Source: Acidobacteriota bacterium
GTDB lineage: Bacteria > Acidobacteriota > Terriglobia > Terriglobales > Acidobacteriaceae
Reading direction: 5' to 3'
NCBI GenBank assembly: GCA_021781075.1
Contig: JAJXXN010000178.1
Span: 1-6,788, forward strand
Length of the DNA: 6,788 nucleotides
Below the pieces are notes generated by a model. The model was not told the origin of the DNA. It did not search any database and was given only the letters and a program-made list of their open reading frames with translations. The translations under genes were made by a program, and so were the position numbers. Positions 6,041 through 6,788 of this stretch are shown here, piece by piece. The number at the start of each line of letters is the position of its first letter. Position 1 is the first letter of the stretch.

Positions 6041-6049
6041 TGCTATATC
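6041..6049 (+). promoter_or_regulatory. Extended -10 promoter candidate placing transcription start on the ATG
   Basis: TGCTATATC at 6041-6049 fits the extended -10 pattern TGnTATAAT with TATATC as the hexamer (4 of 6 matches). Counting 7 nt from the last base of the box puts the start site at 6056, the A of the start codon of the following gene. A TTGGAC at 6018-6023 resembles a -35 box, but its 20-nt spacer is too long to rely on. Confidence 0.35.
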
Positions 6050-6055
6050 TGGAGT

Positions 6056-6788
6056 ATGCGGCATTTTTGGCACATTGCGCTTTTATCGCTGGTAATCGCC
6101 CTGCCGTGCGCAATGCCGCTCGCGGCCCAACCCCCGGAGGCCTTCCGCTGGGTCAACTTCCACGCCGAGACGGACGCGGATATCGCAAACTGGGTCACCC
6201 ACACCATGGCCAAGGAGAAATGGACCGCCATCCGCGAGATCGGCGTCGAGTACGATGCCGCCCTCGTCATCACCGACCTCCGCGGCACGCCGCAAGCCAT
6301 GCCCGGTGACGATACTTTCACCGTCTGGAGTGTCTCGCTCACTTCGCGGGACCACACGCCCCTGCTCTCAGGCGCCAACCTACGCTTCACGGGCTGGCTG
6401 CGCTTTGCCCCCAACCACGCCTCCGAGATCACCGCCCTCTACGACGATTGCACCCACTGCCAGGCCACCACTTTCTTCACCGCCTTCCACTATGACCCCG
6501 CCACGCACAGCTTTGTCGCGCGCTGGATGCACGCCGGCCAGGCGGCGCCGGTCTGGAGCGCCAACACCCTCGCCAGTGGCGAATGGGTGCAACTCTACGG
6601 CGTCTATCCAAAACCCGACGGCAGCGTGCAACTCGGCACCTGGAGCCACTTCGAGGATGCCGCGCACAAGCCGCAGCAGGACTTCCTCTACCTCTACTCC
6701 ATCGGCAACACCGACTCCGCGGAAAGCGCCGTGCCCTTGTTCGGCAGTGCCGCGGAACCCATGAAAAAACGGCTCTGCAATCCAGACG
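6056..6788 (+). CDS. Exported protein of unknown function (3' end outside window)
   Basis: The frame runs from ATG 6056 to the window edge, giving 244 residues and no stop. Residues 1-25 are a clear signal peptide: Arg-2, then a hydrophobic core ending in Pro-Leu-Ala-Ala-Gln. The product is therefore periplasmic, outer-membrane or secreted. The mature part is rich in Trp, Tyr, Phe and Thr, with alternating short hydrophobic stretches that suggest mostly beta structure. Cys132 and Cys135 form a CTHC motif that could bind metal or make a disulfide. I do not recognise the family. GGAG at 6051-6054 lies only 1 nt from the ATG, too close for a normal Shine-Dalgarno. The signal peptide nevertheless fixes the start, and a leaderless transcript would explain the spacing. 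It follows ubiD by 85 nt in the same direction but probably has its own promoter. Nothing links it to the decarboxylase. Confidence 0.75.
   Translation, partial: MRHFWHIALLSLVIALPCAMPLAAQPPEAFRWVNFHAETDADIANWVTHTMAKEKWTAIREIGVEYDAALVITDLRGTPQAMPGDDTFTVWSVSLTSRDHTPLLSGANLRFTGWLRFAPNHASEITALYDDCTHCQATTFFTAFHYDPATHSFVARWMHAGQAAPVWSANTLASGEWVQLYGVYPKPDGSVQLGTWSHFEDAAHKPQQDFLYLYSIGNTDSAESAVPLFGSAAEPMKKRLCNPD

Noticed and set aside
1..6788. Mobile element, CRISPR array, tRNA or phage remnant
   Set aside because: No transposase, integrase, regularly spaced repeats, tRNA-like fold or terminal inverted repeats were seen. Codon style looks even across the genes.

Overview
The window looks like an ordinary stretch of a GC-rich, Gram-negative bacterial chromosome. 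Best guess is Acidobacteriota (Terriglobia-like). The grounds are the overall style of the proteins: a DedA-rhodanese fusion, exported proteins whose signal peptides end in Ala-Gln or Cys-Ala, and a menaquinone- or ubiquinone-type UbiD starting MAYNDLRDW. No rRNA or other strong phylogenetic marker is present, so the assignment is an inference. Nothing suggests a phage, transposon, CRISPR array or tRNA.

Layout. (1) Positions 2-619 (+) hold the 3' end of a Pro/Glu-rich ORF. Its last residues match the conserved C-terminal peptide of FtsZ, so this is probably the linker and tail of ftsZ. (2) Positions 620-779 form a 160-nt leader with a near-perfect 20-bp palindrome and three small hairpins, the last with the likely ribosome binding site in its loop. 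(3) Positions 780-2015 (+) encode a small exported penicillin-binding transpeptidase with a His-rich linker. (4) Positions 2167-3105 (+) encode a DedA/VTT membrane protein fused to a rhodanese domain. (5) Positions 3107-4204 (-) encode an exported GH130 glycosidase, convergent with the DedA gene; the two stop codons are 1 nt apart. (6) Positions 4205-4323 form a divergent intergenic region with mutually exclusive hairpins in front of ubiD. (7) Positions 4324-5970 (+) encode a UbiD-family prenylated-FMN decarboxylase with two unusual low-complexity insertions. (8) From 6056 (+) to the window end runs the start of an unrecognised exported protein.

Functional picture. ftsZ and the transpeptidase fit the tail of a division and cell-wall cluster. 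The DedA-rhodanese protein, GH130 enzyme, UbiD and exported unknown look like independent transcription units, not one pathway. No complete new system was found. The most distinctive observations are the two leader regions (before the transpeptidase and before ubiD), the UbiD insertions with an 11-residue tandem repeat, and the cysteines placed at each conserved motif of the transpeptidase.
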